A stretch of 64,000 bases of DNA from Neisseria lisongii (GTDB taxonomy: Bacteria > Pseudomonadota > Gammaproteobacteria > Burkholderiales > Neisseriaceae): the NCBI RefSeq assembly GCF_028463985.1, contig NZ_CP116766.1, positions 2,001,001-2,065,000 of the forward strand, in the 5' to 3' direction. The position numbers and the translations under genes were made by a program. Position 1 is the stretch's first letter, and each line of letters starts with the position of its first letter. Shown here piece by piece: positions 41,007-49,898 of the stretch. The notes below the pieces were generated by a model. The model was not told where the DNA came from. It was given only the letters and a program-made list of their open reading frames with translations, and did no database searches.

Positions 41007-41047
41007 GGCGCTGTGTAGAATGGCGGCATTTTATTGTGGAGAAACTT

Positions 41048-41518
41048 ATGTCGGCTGAAAATTGCCCGTGCGGCAGCGGTAAAAAATATGATGACTGCTG
41101 TCGGCCGCTGCACCAATCCGAGCGTTTGCCGGAAACGGCGGAAGCCTTAATGCGTTCGAGATACAGCGCTTATGTATTGCAGAAGATTGATTATATTGTA
41201 GAAACCACTGTTCCGGCGCAGCAGCATTTATTGAATCGGGCAGACTTGGCGGCATGGAGCAGGGAAACCCGCTGGCTGGGGTTGGAAGTGTTGCGGCATA
41301 TTCCGAAAATCGGCAAACATCATGCGCAGGTTGAGTTTTGCGCCCGTTTTGCCGAGGGCGGCGAGGTGTGCGAACATCACGAATTGTCGGCGTTTGTGCA
41401 GGCGGACGGGCGTTGGTATTTTATCGATCCGACCGTGCCGCTACCGACCATGAAGCAGCCGTGTATCTGCGGTTCGGGCAAAAAATTCAAGGCCTGCTGC
41501 GGCGGTTTGCTGGGATAA
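41048..41518 (+). CDS. ychJ: YchJ-family protein with two SEC-C zinc motifs
   Basis: A 156-residue protein with a SEC-C zinc motif at each end: CPCGSGKKYDDCC (about residues 6-18) and CICGSGKKFKACC (about 140-152). Between them is the UPF0225/YchJ domain (ALMRSRYSAYVLQKIDYIVETT). GGAG lies before the ATG at 41048; an ATG 12 bases earlier is less likely. The function of the family is unknown; the SEC-C motif elsewhere binds zinc and SecB-like partners. Confidence 0.92.
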   Translation: MSAENCPCGSGKKYDDCCRPLHQSERLPETAEALMRSRYSAYVLQKIDYIVETTVPAQQHLLNRADLAAWSRETRWLGLEVLRHIPKIGKHHAQVEFCARFAEGGEVCEHHELSAFVQADGRWYFIDPTVPLPTMKQPCICGSGKKFKACCGGLLG

Positions 41519-41560
41519 TCGGAGGTTATTTCACTATAATTGTGTCTTCGCATAAAAAAA

Positions 41561-41591
41561 CCATTCATGCTAAGGGAGAAAGCATGAATGG
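41561..41591 (-). terminator. Hairpin terminator on minus strand, overlapping a small plus-strand ORF start
   Basis: CCATTCATGCT and AGCATGAATGG form a perfect 11-base stem with a 9-base loop. On the minus strand it is followed by TTTTTTT, a classic intrinsic terminator, probably for suhB. On the plus strand the loop is GGGAGA and the stem holds an ATG. Confidence 0.75.
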
Positions 41592-41721
41592 CCAATACAT
41601 TGCGGGAAAATGTCTTACAGCCGAATGCTTGATGAGACCAACCGGCTGTATGAGCCGCCACCGCCCCAAAGGGATAAAAGAACGGCAGCGACAGGGCAGA
41701 TTCTACGCCGATGAGTATTAA
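41584..41721 (+). CDS. Possible 45-residue ORF
   Basis: An ATG with GGGAGA 7 bases upstream opens a 45-codon frame (begins MNGQYIAGKCLTAECLM, basic C-terminus). No family is recognised. Its ribosome site is the loop of the hairpin above, so it might be translated only when that is open, or it may be a chance ORF over a terminator. Confidence 0.25.
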   Translation: MNGQYIAGKCLTAECLMRPTGCMSRHRPKGIKERQRQGRFYADEY

Positions 41722-41765
41722 GTGCGGTTAAGAAGTGCAATGAAAACACCGGCGGCTGCGTAAAT

Positions 41766-41872
41766 TATAGTGAAATAACCCCAAAGCACTACAGCGTTGG
41801 CTTCGCCTTGTCGTATTACTCATACTGTCTGCGGCTTGCCGCCTTGTATTGCTTCGGGGTTATTCCACTATA
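41766..41872. mobile_element. Correia-type miniature element (107 bp)
   Basis: TATAGTGAAATAACCCCAAAGC and GCTTCGGGGTTATTCCACTATA form the ends, enclosing the standard core (ACTACAGCGTTGGCTTCGCC, CATACTGTCTGCGGCTTGCCGCCTTGTATT). It sits 13 bases past the suhB stop. Confidence 0.88.
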
Positions 41873-41885
41873 TAGTAACGGCGGT

Positions 41886-42689
41886 TTACTGATTGTCCCG
41901 TATCCATTTGAGCCAGCGTTCAAACAGTTTCGGCTCAAGGGCGGCAACGACCGAGCGTTTGAAAATATGTTTTCCGCTCCAAAATTCATCGCCTTCCAAT
42001 GTCGCCAAACAGCCGCCCGCTTCTTCAAAAATCAGCGCACCGGCAGCATAATCCCACAATTTTTGTCCGCCGTGGACATACACATCATAGCGGCCGCTGG
42101 CCAGATAACACCAATCCAGCGTGCTGCTACCCATGCTGCGCAGCGTACCGAACGGAGCGAGAGTACTCATGCGGCTGGAGAGTTTGCCCGAACGCAGATA
42201 CTTGATTTCTACACCGGCGATGGCTTCGTTCAACTTTTTTTCCGCCAGCCTGAGCGGCAGCGGCGTACCGTTTAAAAATGCCCCCTTGCTGCGTTCGGCA
42301 GCAAAACATTCACCGCTGACCGGATTGTAAATCACGCCGAGTTTGGCACGCCCGTTTTCAATATAGGCAACGGAAACGGCAAAATGCGGCAGACCATTGA
42401 CAAAATTATTGGTGCCGTCGATCGGATCGACCACCCACAGGCCGTCTGAAAACGCATGTTGCTCCCACAACGCCGACTGAAGCGCCGGCGGCATTTCCTC
42501 ACCCAGCATCGGGCAGTCGATAATCAGCGGCAGCGCAGCGGCAAAAGCCGTTTGCGCCGCCAAATCGGCATCGCTCAAAACCGACCCGTCCGCCTTGCGG
42601 TAGGCGGGCGTATTCAAAAAACGGGGCATCACCTCGGTTTGGGCAATATGCCGCACAATATTTTGCAGTTGGTATAACACAGTTGGCAC
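41886..42689 (-). CDS. suhB: Inositol monophosphatase family protein
   Basis: A 267-residue Mg2+-dependent phosphatase of the SuhB family. The metal motifs are present: GEEMP (about residue 73), WVVDPIDGTNNFVNG (about 95-109) and LWDYAAGALIFEEAGG (about 209-224). Family members hydrolyse inositol phosphates and, in E. coli, SuhB also takes part in rRNA antitermination. It is divergent from rsmE. Confidence 0.92.
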   Translation of the reverse strand: MPTVLYQLQNIVRHIAQTEVMPRFLNTPAYRKADGSVLSDADLAAQTAFAAALPLIIDCPMLGEEMPPALQSALWEQHAFSDGLWVVDPIDGTNNFVNGLPHFAVSVAYIENGRAKLGVIYNPVSGECFAAERSKGAFLNGTPLPLRLAEKKLNEAIAGVEIKYLRSGKLSSRMSTLAPFGTLRSMGSSTLDWCYLASGRYDVYVHGGQKLWDYAAGALIFEEAGGCLATLEGDEFWSGKHIFKRSVVAALEPKLFERWLKWIRDNQ

Positions 42690-42831
42690 TCGGCAGGAAA
42701 GTCGGAGGAAAACAGCACGGCTGCTTGCTATTTCGGCATAAAACCGCCAATATTCACATTTAAAGAGAACTGACTATAGGCAGATTTTCCGTCTGCTGCA
42801 CATTATATACGTTTTAACGATTCTGAACACC

Positions 42832-43557
42832 ATGCCCCGATTTTATCTGAACACCGATTTACACGCCGGACAAACATTAGAATTGCCCGACAATATCATC
42901 CGCCATATCAACGTATTGCGTCTGAAACAAAACGACAGCCTGATTTTATTCAATGGTAATGGCAAAGCCTATCCCGCCCGCCTGAGTGCCGTAGAAAAAC
43001 GCCGTGCCGCCGCCGAAATCCTCAGCGAACACACCACCGACAACGAATCACCGCTGAACATCACCCTGATACAGGCAGTTTCCAGCGGCGAACGTATGGA
43101 TTTCACCCTGCAAAAAAGCGTCGAACTCGGTGTCAGCGCCATCCAACCCGTTATCAGCGAACGCTGCGTCGTCCGCCTGAGCGGCGAGCGTGCCGACAAA
43201 CGGGTCGCACGCTGGCAGGAAATCGTCATTTCCGCCTGCGAACAAAGCGGCAGAAACACCGTTCCCCCCGTATTGCCCCTAATCAGCTATTCACAGGCAT
43301 TGCAGCAACTACCCGACAACCAAACCAAACTGCTGCTGGGCCTGAACCACGCCTGCAAACTGAACCAAATCACCCCATTTTCAGACGGCATCATCTTTAT
43401 GGTCGGCCCCGAAGGCGGCTGGAGCGAAGCCGAGGAACAACAGGCCGCCGCCGCAGGTTTCCAAGCCGTTACCTTGGGCAAACGGGTCTTGCGAACCGAA
43501 ACCGCCTCGCTCGCCGCAATAGCGGCAATGCAGACTTTGTGGGGGGATTTTGTTTAG
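42832..43557 (+). CDS. rsmE: 16S rRNA (uracil-1498-N3)-methyltransferase
   Basis: A 241-residue SPOUT-fold methyltransferase. The SAM-knot motif is MVGPEGGWSEAE (about residues 190-201), with GKRVLRTETASLAA after it. The N-terminal PUA-like part begins MPRFYLNTDLHAGQTLELPD. An in-frame DUS encodes FSDGI. Expected target is U1498 in 16S rRNA. Confidence 0.95.
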   Translation: MPRFYLNTDLHAGQTLELPDNIIRHINVLRLKQNDSLILFNGNGKAYPARLSAVEKRRAAAEILSEHTTDNESPLNITLIQAVSSGERMDFTLQKSVELGVSAIQPVISERCVVRLSGERADKRVARWQEIVISACEQSGRNTVPPVLPLISYSQALQQLPDNQTKLLLGLNHACKLNQITPFSDGIIFMVGPEGGWSEAEEQQAAAAGFQAVTLGKRVLRTETASLAAIAAMQTLWGDFV

Positions 43558-43734
43558 GTTAATTTGAAGAGGATATTTTCCGTTTATAGCAAATTCACTA
43601 AAAAAGAGAACAAGGCGTGGGCTGGGCGAGGCTCAGCATAATGTGAAATTTACCAAACCCGTGCGTGCTGCGGCACACACGCTACATCAATTCAGCGTAG
43701 TGTGCATGCCAGAGCATGCACATGTCTTTTAATA
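43558..43734. other. Intergenic region with short hairpins
   Basis: No gene is supported. It holds hairpins CGTGCGTGCTGCGGCACACACG and GTGCATGC-CAGA-GCATGCAC (about 43702-43721), followed by the Correia element. Confidence 0.5.
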
Positions 43735-43848
43735 TATCGTGCATTCACTTTATTTAAAAATATTACGGCGTTGGCTCGCCTAGCCGTACTACCTGTACTG
43801 TCTTCGGCTTGCCGCCTTGTCCTACTTTTAAATGGTATTTACTGTATA
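43735..43848. mobile_element. Correia-type miniature element, about 114 bp
   Basis: TATCGTGCATTCACTTTATTTAAAAATA and TACTTTTAAATGGTATTTACTGTATA form diverged ends, with the standard core (TTACGGCGTTGGCTCGCC, GTACTGTCTTCGGCTTGCCGCCTTGTCC). Confidence 0.75.
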
Positions 43849-43895
43849 TGCTTCAAAGATAATCAATATTACATCTTGTATCGATTGAATAATAA

Positions 43896-43934
43896 AAGCC
43901 GTCTGAAAACGCATCGAGCATTTTCAGACGGCTT
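43896..43934 (-). terminator. DUS inverted-repeat terminator after glyS
   Basis: AAGCCGTCTGAAAA and TTTTCAGACGGCTT, 20 bases past the glyS stop. Confidence 0.82.
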
Positions 43935-43954
43935 GATTATTTAAAACTAGTCGA

Positions 43955-46018
43955 TTATTCGCCCAACAACGCAATATCTGCTACCGCATTCATCTGCTGC
44001 GCCAGTTGGTTGAGCAGGTTGAGGCGGTTTTGTTTGACGGCAGGGTCTTCCGCCATCACCATTACGCCGTCGAAGAAGGCATCGACCTGAGGCTTGATGG
44101 CGGCGAGTTCGGACAAGGCCGTCTGAAAATCGTTGTTTGCCAAGGCCGCTTCGATTTTCGGCTGCAGGGCTTGCGAGGCGGCAAACAGGGCCTGTTCTTC
44201 GTCTTGCTGCAACAGGTTTTCAGCGACTTTGCCCAATCCGGCATCGGCTTTTTTGAGCAGGTTCTGCACCCGTTTGTTGGCGGCGGCAAGGGCAGCGGCT
44301 TCGGGTAGGGCTTTGAAAGCGGCGACGGCGTTGAGTTTGTCGGCAAGGTTGTGCAGGCGGCTCGGCTGTTTGGCGAGTACGGCGGCGACGATGTCCTGCG
44401 GATAGTCGTTTTGCAGCAATACGGCCAAACGTGCCTGCATAAATTCGGCGACTTCCGCCGGGGTTTTTTCGTTGAGCAGGCCTTGCGGGAAGGCGGCGAA
44501 AGCGGTTTGCACCAGTTCGGCGGCGTCCAAATCATACTGCATCAGCATACGCAGAATGCCCAATGCCGAGCGGCGCAGGGCGTAGGGGTCTTTGTCGCCG
44601 GTCGGAATCAGACCGATGCCCCAAATGCCGACCAAGGTTTCCAGCTTATCGGCAAGGGCGACGGCGGTGGCGGTTTTGCCTTCGGGCAGGCTGTCGCCGG
44701 CAAAGCGGGGTTGGTAGTGCTGCTCGATGGCGGCGGCGATTTCTTCGGTTTCACCGTCCAAACGGGCATAGTATTTGCCCATCGTGCCTTGCAGCTCGGG
44801 GAATTCGCCCACCATTTCGGTTACCAAATCGGCTTTGGCCAAACGTGCGGCACGTTCGGCGGCGGCAGCATCCGATCCCAAGGCTTTGGCGATGTGGGCG
44901 GCAAGGGTTTGCAGGCGTTCGATGCGGTCGGCCTGCGAACCGATTTTGTTGTGGTACACCACGTTCGCCAGCTTGGGCAGGCGGCTTTCCAAAGTCGCTT
45001 TTTGGTCTTGTTTGTAGAAAAATTCGGCATCGCTCAAGCGGGCGCGCAACACTCGCTCGTTACCTTGGATAATGTGCGACGGATCATCGGTTTGCAGATT
45101 GGAAACCAGCAGGAAGCGGTTCATCAGCTTGCCGTTTTGATCGAGCAGCGGGAAGTATTTCTGGTTTTGCTGCATGGTCAGAATCAGGCATTCTTGCGGC
45201 ACATTGAGAAAATCTTCTTCAAAACCGGCCTCCAAAACTACCGGCCATTCCACCAATGCCGTTACCTCGTCCAGCAGGGCATCATCGGCGGCAACCGTTG
45301 CTTTCAGACGGCCTGCCTGCTGGTTTAAGGCCGTCTGAATTTCGGTTTTGCGTTCAGCAAACGAAGCGACAACTTTACCCTCGTTTTTTAATTGGGCGGC
45401 ATAGCTGTCGGCATTGGCGATAACGATTTCACCGCTGCTCAGGAAACGGTGTCCCAAAGTTTTATTGCTGCTTTGCAGGCCCAACACGCTCACATTCACG
45501 ATTTCATCGCCGTGCAGCACAATCAGGCTGTGTACCGGACGCACAAAAGTAAAGGTGCTGCTGCCCCAGCGCATCACTTTCGGAATCGGCAGTTTTTTCA
45601 CCGCCTGATTGATAATGTCTTCCAGCAACCCGCCCAAAGGCTTGCCGGTCTGCGTGTATTCATAGGCATAGACATCTTGTTTGCCGTCATGAATCACTTT
45701 CAAATCTTCAATCTTCGCCCCCGCTCCACGGGCAAAACCTTCCAGTGCTTTGGTCGGTACACCGTCTTTCATGGCGTTGGCAACCGCCGGCCCTTTTTTC
45801 ACAATCTGCTGATCCGCCTGCACGGGCTTCACGTTTTCCACCTGCACGGCCAAACGGCGGGGCGAGGCATAGGCAGTAAATTTTACTTCGCCGTCAATCA
45901 GATGGGCTTTTTCCAATCCCTCGGCAACGGAAGCGGCAAAATGATTGCCGAGATTATTCAGGGCTTTCGGCGGGAGTTCTTCGGTGAGGAGTTCGATAAG
46001 TAAAGTTTGGGTTGTCAT
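43955..46018 (-). CDS. glyS: Glycine-tRNA ligase beta subunit
   Basis: A 687-residue beta subunit of the tetrameric glycyl-tRNA synthetase. It starts TQTLLIELLTEELPPKALNNLG, typical of the family, and ends with an anticodon-binding part (VDAFFDGVMVMAEDPAVKQNRLNLL). Two DUS lie in frame around 45303-45340 (AGRLKA, IQTALN). The alpha subunit glyQ lies 3.9 kb upstream, separated by a glycosyltransferase gene and msbA. In pathogenic Neisseria the lgt LOS locus adjoins glyS. Confidence 0.97.
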   Translation of the reverse strand: MTTQTLLIELLTEELPPKALNNLGNHFAASVAEGLEKAHLIDGEVKFTAYASPRRLAVQVENVKPVQADQQIVKKGPAVANAMKDGVPTKALEGFARGAGAKIEDLKVIHDGKQDVYAYEYTQTGKPLGGLLEDIINQAVKKLPIPKVMRWGSSTFTFVRPVHSLIVLHGDEIVNVSVLGLQSSNKTLGHRFLSSGEIVIANADSYAAQLKNEGKVVASFAERKTEIQTALNQQAGRLKATVAADDALLDEVTALVEWPVVLEAGFEEDFLNVPQECLILTMQQNQKYFPLLDQNGKLMNRFLLVSNLQTDDPSHIIQGNERVLRARLSDAEFFYKQDQKATLESRLPKLANVVYHNKIGSQADRIERLQTLAAHIAKALGSDAAAAERAARLAKADLVTEMVGEFPELQGTMGKYYARLDGETEEIAAAIEQHYQPRFAGDSLPEGKTATAVALADKLETLVGIWGIGLIPTGDKDPYALRRSALGILRMLMQYDLDAAELVQTAFAAFPQGLLNEKTPAEVAEFMQARLAVLLQNDYPQDIVAAVLAKQPSRLHNLADKLNAVAAFKALPEAAALAAANKRVQNLLKKADAGLGKVAENLLQQDEEQALFAASQALQPKIEAALANNDFQTALSELAAIKPQVDAFFDGVMVMAEDPAVKQNRLNLLNQLAQQMNAVADIALLGE

Positions 46019-46060
46019 GTTTTTGCTTTCTTAAAAAATAATTGTTTTTTTATTCAGTTT

Positions 46061-46088
46061 TCAGACGGCCTATTTTTGGGCCGTCTGA
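46061..46088 (-). terminator. DUS inverted pair after the glycosyltransferase gene
   Basis: TCAGACGGCC and GGCCGTCTGA flank an 8-base loop 9 bases past the stop, with a T-rich stretch on the minus strand. Confidence 0.75.
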
Positions 46089-46096
46089 TAAAAAAG

Positions 46097-47845
46097 TCAT
46101 GTTTGGTTTTCTAATTCGGATATTTTTTTATCCAATAAGGCTTGGCTGCGGGCAATCATATCTTTATAAATGGTGTTTTGCTTGCCCCACAAAGTAGAAA
46201 ACTGTTCTTCTTTGTGGCCGACTAAAAACGGCGAAGTAATCAGCCCGCAGATACCGCCATGTTGTTCGATATAACGGTCGATGGTATTTTGGGTATGTCG
46301 GTTTTGTTCATTCCATGTGTAAATCTTCGAATAGGCACGTTGATGATAAATATTGAATACCATGCTGACCAATCGATTGATTTGGTAGAATGATTCATTT
46401 CCTCCCTGTATCGGTGAGGCGGTAATTTCGGTTTCTTCAGATAAGTCGGCAATCAGTCCGGAATAAATATCCCAATCTGTTTCGGCATGGTTTAATGTTT
46501 GCTTGATTTCTGCATAACGTTGAGCAAATTCTTGATTAAAAAACACATCGTCTTCGCAGATGCTGACATGAGGCATACCTGATTTTTCGGCGATGCGCAT
46601 CATAAATTTATAACTTAATCCGCAGCCAATCCAGCCGGTATTATGACGCAATCCGGGAAATTTCCAAATACCGTAATGGTTGTCTTGGTCAAAATCACGG
46701 CTTCGCAAAACGGATTCAGGCAAGCTCAAGCACCAGAAATCGCCTTTGGGTTTGATGTAATCGTTACACAAATTATAGAACGTTTCGAAATCAATTATGT
46801 CTTGCGAGAGTAGGAAACGGTATAAATAAAATTGGAATTTATCCGGCTGTTGGCGGAAATCGGAAATTTCCTGCAAACGGGTTGAAAACGCTTCCTTGTG
46901 ATTAAGCCAATAATCAATTTGTTTGATCATTGTATCTATATTTCCGATATCGACAAAATCAACAATATTATTTAAATCGGTATGTTCTGGCTGGTCGCTT
47001 CCTTGTTCTGAAACAATCAGTTTGTTGAGCGACAGGCATTCGTAGATTCGGGCGGTTTCCAATAAGGCATTTTCATAATCGTGGATATTGACAACGATTT
47101 TGGCTTTTTTCAACAAATCGTGTGATTTTTCACCGAATACTTCGGAAATTACTTTAACTGAAAATTGCTCACTTAATTTTTTCAGAAATAACTTTCTGCG
47201 TTCGCTGTTCGGGTCGCCATAAAATGCAACATCATATTCAAAATCCTGATTTGTTTGTGTTGCCTGAGAGGTTTCAATGCCGATAGGTAGATAATGCAGC
47301 TGTTTGAACGGGAGTTGGCGTTCCTGTAAAAAGGCAATATTTGTCAGTGAGTAGTCAAATACATGGGCGGCTCGATGCAGTTTTTGGAAATAGGCATCGG
47401 TAAACCATCTGCTTGAGACTGATTGTTCCATTTGAAAGGCTATGTAATGAGCCGGCATGGTTTCAAACATTTGTGGACAAATGACAATATGCCATTTGTC
47501 GTTTTCGTATCCGTTTTGTGGAACGTCAAAAATAATGGAGGATTCTATACCGACTTTTTTTAATGAGTGGGTAAATAGTTTAGCGATATAGTGTGTATGT
47601 TTGGCTGTCAGGATAATGAAACCGTTTTGTGGCTGAGGACGAGGGCATAATAGTGCCTTAACAGCGTAAGGTCCGGAAGTTTTATAAACTTGTCGGCAAG
47701 TTTGGTAGGCTTTGCCAATACTACCTTTTTCTTGAGCCAGATTTCCAAACTGTTTACAGTATTGATTGACTGTACTGAAAATAGATTTGGTTTTAATGAA
47801 TGGTTTTACAAGAAAATGGAACGGTAATTTGGGGGTAGGTTTCAT
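46097..47845 (-). CDS. Two-domain glycosyltransferase: GT-B-like N-terminal half plus GT25-like C-terminal half
   Basis: A 582-residue protein. The N-terminal half (about residues 75-330) looks like a CgeB-type GT-B glycosyltransferase: QMEQSVSSRWF, YLPIGIETS, YDVAFYGDPNSERRKLFLKKL, and a donor-site-like LLETARIYECLSLNKLIVSEQG. The C-terminal half (about 365-560) resembles LPS glycosyltransferase family 25, with GWIGCGLSYKFMM and the metal-type motif SICEDDVFF. It lacks signal or membrane segments. AT-richer than its neighbours, no in-frame DUS. Between glyS and msbA, the position of lgt genes in pathogenic Neisseria, so a LOS role is inferred. Confidence 0.72.
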   Translation of the reverse strand: MKPTPKLPFHFLVKPFIKTKSIFSTVNQYCKQFGNLAQEKGSIGKAYQTCRQVYKTSGPYAVKALLCPRPQPQNGFIILTAKHTHYIAKLFTHSLKKVGIESSIIFDVPQNGYENDKWHIVICPQMFETMPAHYIAFQMEQSVSSRWFTDAYFQKLHRAAHVFDYSLTNIAFLQERQLPFKQLHYLPIGIETSQATQTNQDFEYDVAFYGDPNSERRKLFLKKLSEQFSVKVISEVFGEKSHDLLKKAKIVVNIHDYENALLETARIYECLSLNKLIVSEQGSDQPEHTDLNNIVDFVDIGNIDTMIKQIDYWLNHKEAFSTRLQEISDFRQQPDKFQFYLYRFLLSQDIIDFETFYNLCNDYIKPKGDFWCLSLPESVLRSRDFDQDNHYGIWKFPGLRHNTGWIGCGLSYKFMMRIAEKSGMPHVSICEDDVFFNQEFAQRYAEIKQTLNHAETDWDIYSGLIADLSEETEITASPIQGGNESFYQINRLVSMVFNIYHQRAYSKIYTWNEQNRHTQNTIDRYIEQHGGICGLITSPFLVGHKEEQFSTLWGKQNTIYKDMIARSQALLDKKISELENQT

Positions 47846-47885
47846 TATTTATCAGTACATCAAATTTGATTTAAATGGATTAACT

Positions 47886-47950
47886 TATGTGGATACTTTA
47901 AAAAAGCAAGATAAGCCGATACTGTACTGTTTTAAAGTGAATTCACGATA
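47886..47950. repeat. Correia element remnant overlapping the msbA stop
   Basis: TATGTGGATACTTTAAAA and TTTTAAAGTGAATTCACGATA form the ends of a 65-base remnant whose core is mostly lost. The last bases include the msbA stop codon (47943-47945), so the element supplied the msbA end. Confidence 0.6.
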
Positions 47951-49790
47951 GCTTCGGCATTTTCTGCAAAGCTGCATAATAGCCGTTTTTATCCATCAAT
48001 TCCTGATGGCTGCCTTCTTCGATAATTTTACCTTCGTCCATCACGATGATTCTATCGGATTGTTCGATGGTGCTCAAACGGTGGGCGACGATAATACTGG
48101 TGCGGCCGGTCATTAGGCGTTCGAGGGCTTGTTGGACGAGGCGTTCGGATTCGTTGTCGAGGGCGCTGGTGGCTTCGTCGAGCAGCAAAATCGGGGCATC
48201 TTTTAAGATGGCGCGGGCGATGGAAACCCGTTGGCGTTGGCCGCCGGAGAGTTGGCTGCCGTTGGCACCGATGGGCTGGTGTATGCCTTGCGGATTGTTG
48301 TTGATTACGTCTTGCAGGTTGGCGGCTTGAATGGCGGCCGTTACTTCAGCTTCGCTTGCTTCGGGGCGGCTGTAGGCAACGTTGTTGTAAAGTGTGTCGT
48401 CAAACAGGAAGACATCTTGCGAAACAAGAGCGAATTTGGTACGCAGGTTGGTTAGTTTGACATCGTTGATGTTGATGCCATCAATGGATACGCTGCCTGA
48501 AGTGGCGGTAACGAAGCGGGGTAGAAGATTGACAACGGTGGTTTTGCCGCTACCGGACCGACCAACTAGGGCAACCCGTTCTCCAGGGCGGATATCGAGG
48601 TTGAAGTTGTCGAGGGCCTTTTTGCCGTGTTCGTGATATTGAACATCGACTTGGTCGAATTTCAGACGGCCTCTGACTTGGCTTAGGGTTTGTGTGCCGC
48701 TGTCTTTTTCGGGTTGTTCGTCTAAAAAACCGCATACGCCATCGGCCGCCAGAAACATGCTCTGCATGGGAATGCTGATGTTGGCAAGGTTTTTAATCGG
48801 GGAAAGCATTTGCAGCATGGCAACGATAAAGGCCATAAATTCGCCGATGGTGGTGTAACCCGCCTGACTTTGCCACAGGGCGATAAAGATAACCACGGCA
48901 AGGGCAACGGAGGCGATTAATTCGCTGAACGGAGAACGGGCGGCGGTGGCTTGGGTAATTTTCTTGCCCAGTCGGACGATGGTGTTGTTGATGACGGAAA
49001 AACGTTGTGCGGCACGTTCCTGTCCGCCGAACATTTTGACGACACGGTGGCCTTGGTGGATTTCACTGATGACATTATTCATCGTGCCGATGCTTTGTTG
49101 AGAGCTGGCAATGATGTTTTTCAGGCGGTTTCGGTAGTAGCGGGAGAGCAACGAGAGCAGCGGGAACATCAGGGCGACAATCAGGCTGAGTTGCCAGTTG
49201 AGATAAAGCAATACGCATACTAATCCGAATACAATCAGAGTATCTCGGGTCAGAGTAATGAATACGTTGCTGGCATTGCTGATGGAAACTTCAGTCATCT
49301 GCACCATGTTCATTAAAACCGTGCCGGACGGGGTTTTTTGGTGGAAATCAGAGGAGAGCAGCAGCATTTTGCTGAACATATCCCGGCGGATATGGCTGAT
49401 GGCCATCACCGATACCCATGTCATCAGATAGGTGCTGGCAAAACGGCAGATACCCCGAATCAGAATCAGCGAGATAAAAAACAGCGGCACAATCCACACT
49501 TTATCCGCCGTTCCCCAAATCATATAGGTAAACTGCGTTTTCCAGTTTTGCAGGGTGGCAATCAGCCCCCCTGCGGCAGAGAGTTCGGGCAGGGCCTGCG
49601 GCGCTTCAAAACCGTGGTTTACCAAAGGTGCGATAAAGGCAGCCAGATAGCTTTCGGTAAGCGCTACGCCGAAAATGGCCAATAAAGCGCCGAAAATCCG
49701 CAACTTATACGGCTTGATATAAATCATCAGCCGCATAAAATTACGGGTATCTACTTTGGAAAATAAACCAAAGGTCAGTTTTTCTATCAT
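47943..49790 (-). CDS. msbA: Lipid A/LOS export ABC transporter MsbA
   Basis: A 615-residue half-transporter with a six-segment membrane domain (about residues 30-320) and an ATPase domain. Walker A is GRSGSGKTTVVNLL (about 410-423), the signature LSGGQRQRVSIARAI, Walker B PILLLDEATSALD. It flips lipid A-core from the inner to the outer leaflet of the inner membrane. The gene ends in a Correia remnant. It lies beside glycosyltransferase and fatty-acid genes, consistent with LOS export. Confidence 0.94.
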   Translation of the reverse strand: MIEKLTFGLFSKVDTRNFMRLMIYIKPYKLRIFGALLAIFGVALTESYLAAFIAPLVNHGFEAPQALPELSAAGGLIATLQNWKTQFTYMIWGTADKVWIVPLFFISLILIRGICRFASTYLMTWVSVMAISHIRRDMFSKMLLLSSDFHQKTPSGTVLMNMVQMTEVSISNASNVFITLTRDTLIVFGLVCVLLYLNWQLSLIVALMFPLLSLLSRYYRNRLKNIIASSQQSIGTMNNVISEIHQGHRVVKMFGGQERAAQRFSVINNTIVRLGKKITQATAARSPFSELIASVALAVVIFIALWQSQAGYTTIGEFMAFIVAMLQMLSPIKNLANISIPMQSMFLAADGVCGFLDEQPEKDSGTQTLSQVRGRLKFDQVDVQYHEHGKKALDNFNLDIRPGERVALVGRSGSGKTTVVNLLPRFVTATSGSVSIDGININDVKLTNLRTKFALVSQDVFLFDDTLYNNVAYSRPEASEAEVTAAIQAANLQDVINNNPQGIHQPIGANGSQLSGGQRQRVSIARAILKDAPILLLDEATSALDNESERLVQQALERLMTGRTSIIVAHRLSTIEQSDRIIVMDEGKIIEEGSHQELMDKNGYYAALQKMPKLS

Positions 49791-49824
49791 ATGGGTATTC
49801 TGTTGGGGATATTTTTAAGCCCGT

Positions 49825-49881
49825 ACCCGTTTTCAGACGGCTTGGGCGTGAACCGCAGCCTTAGGCCGTCTGAAAACGGGT
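49825..49881 (-). terminator. DUS inverted-repeat terminator after glyQ
   Basis: ACCCGTTTTCAGACGGCT and AGGCCGTCTGAAAACGGGT form an extended stem with a long loop, 17 bases past the glyQ stop. Confidence 0.8.
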
Positions 49882-49898
49882 AAGCAGGTATTTGGCAA

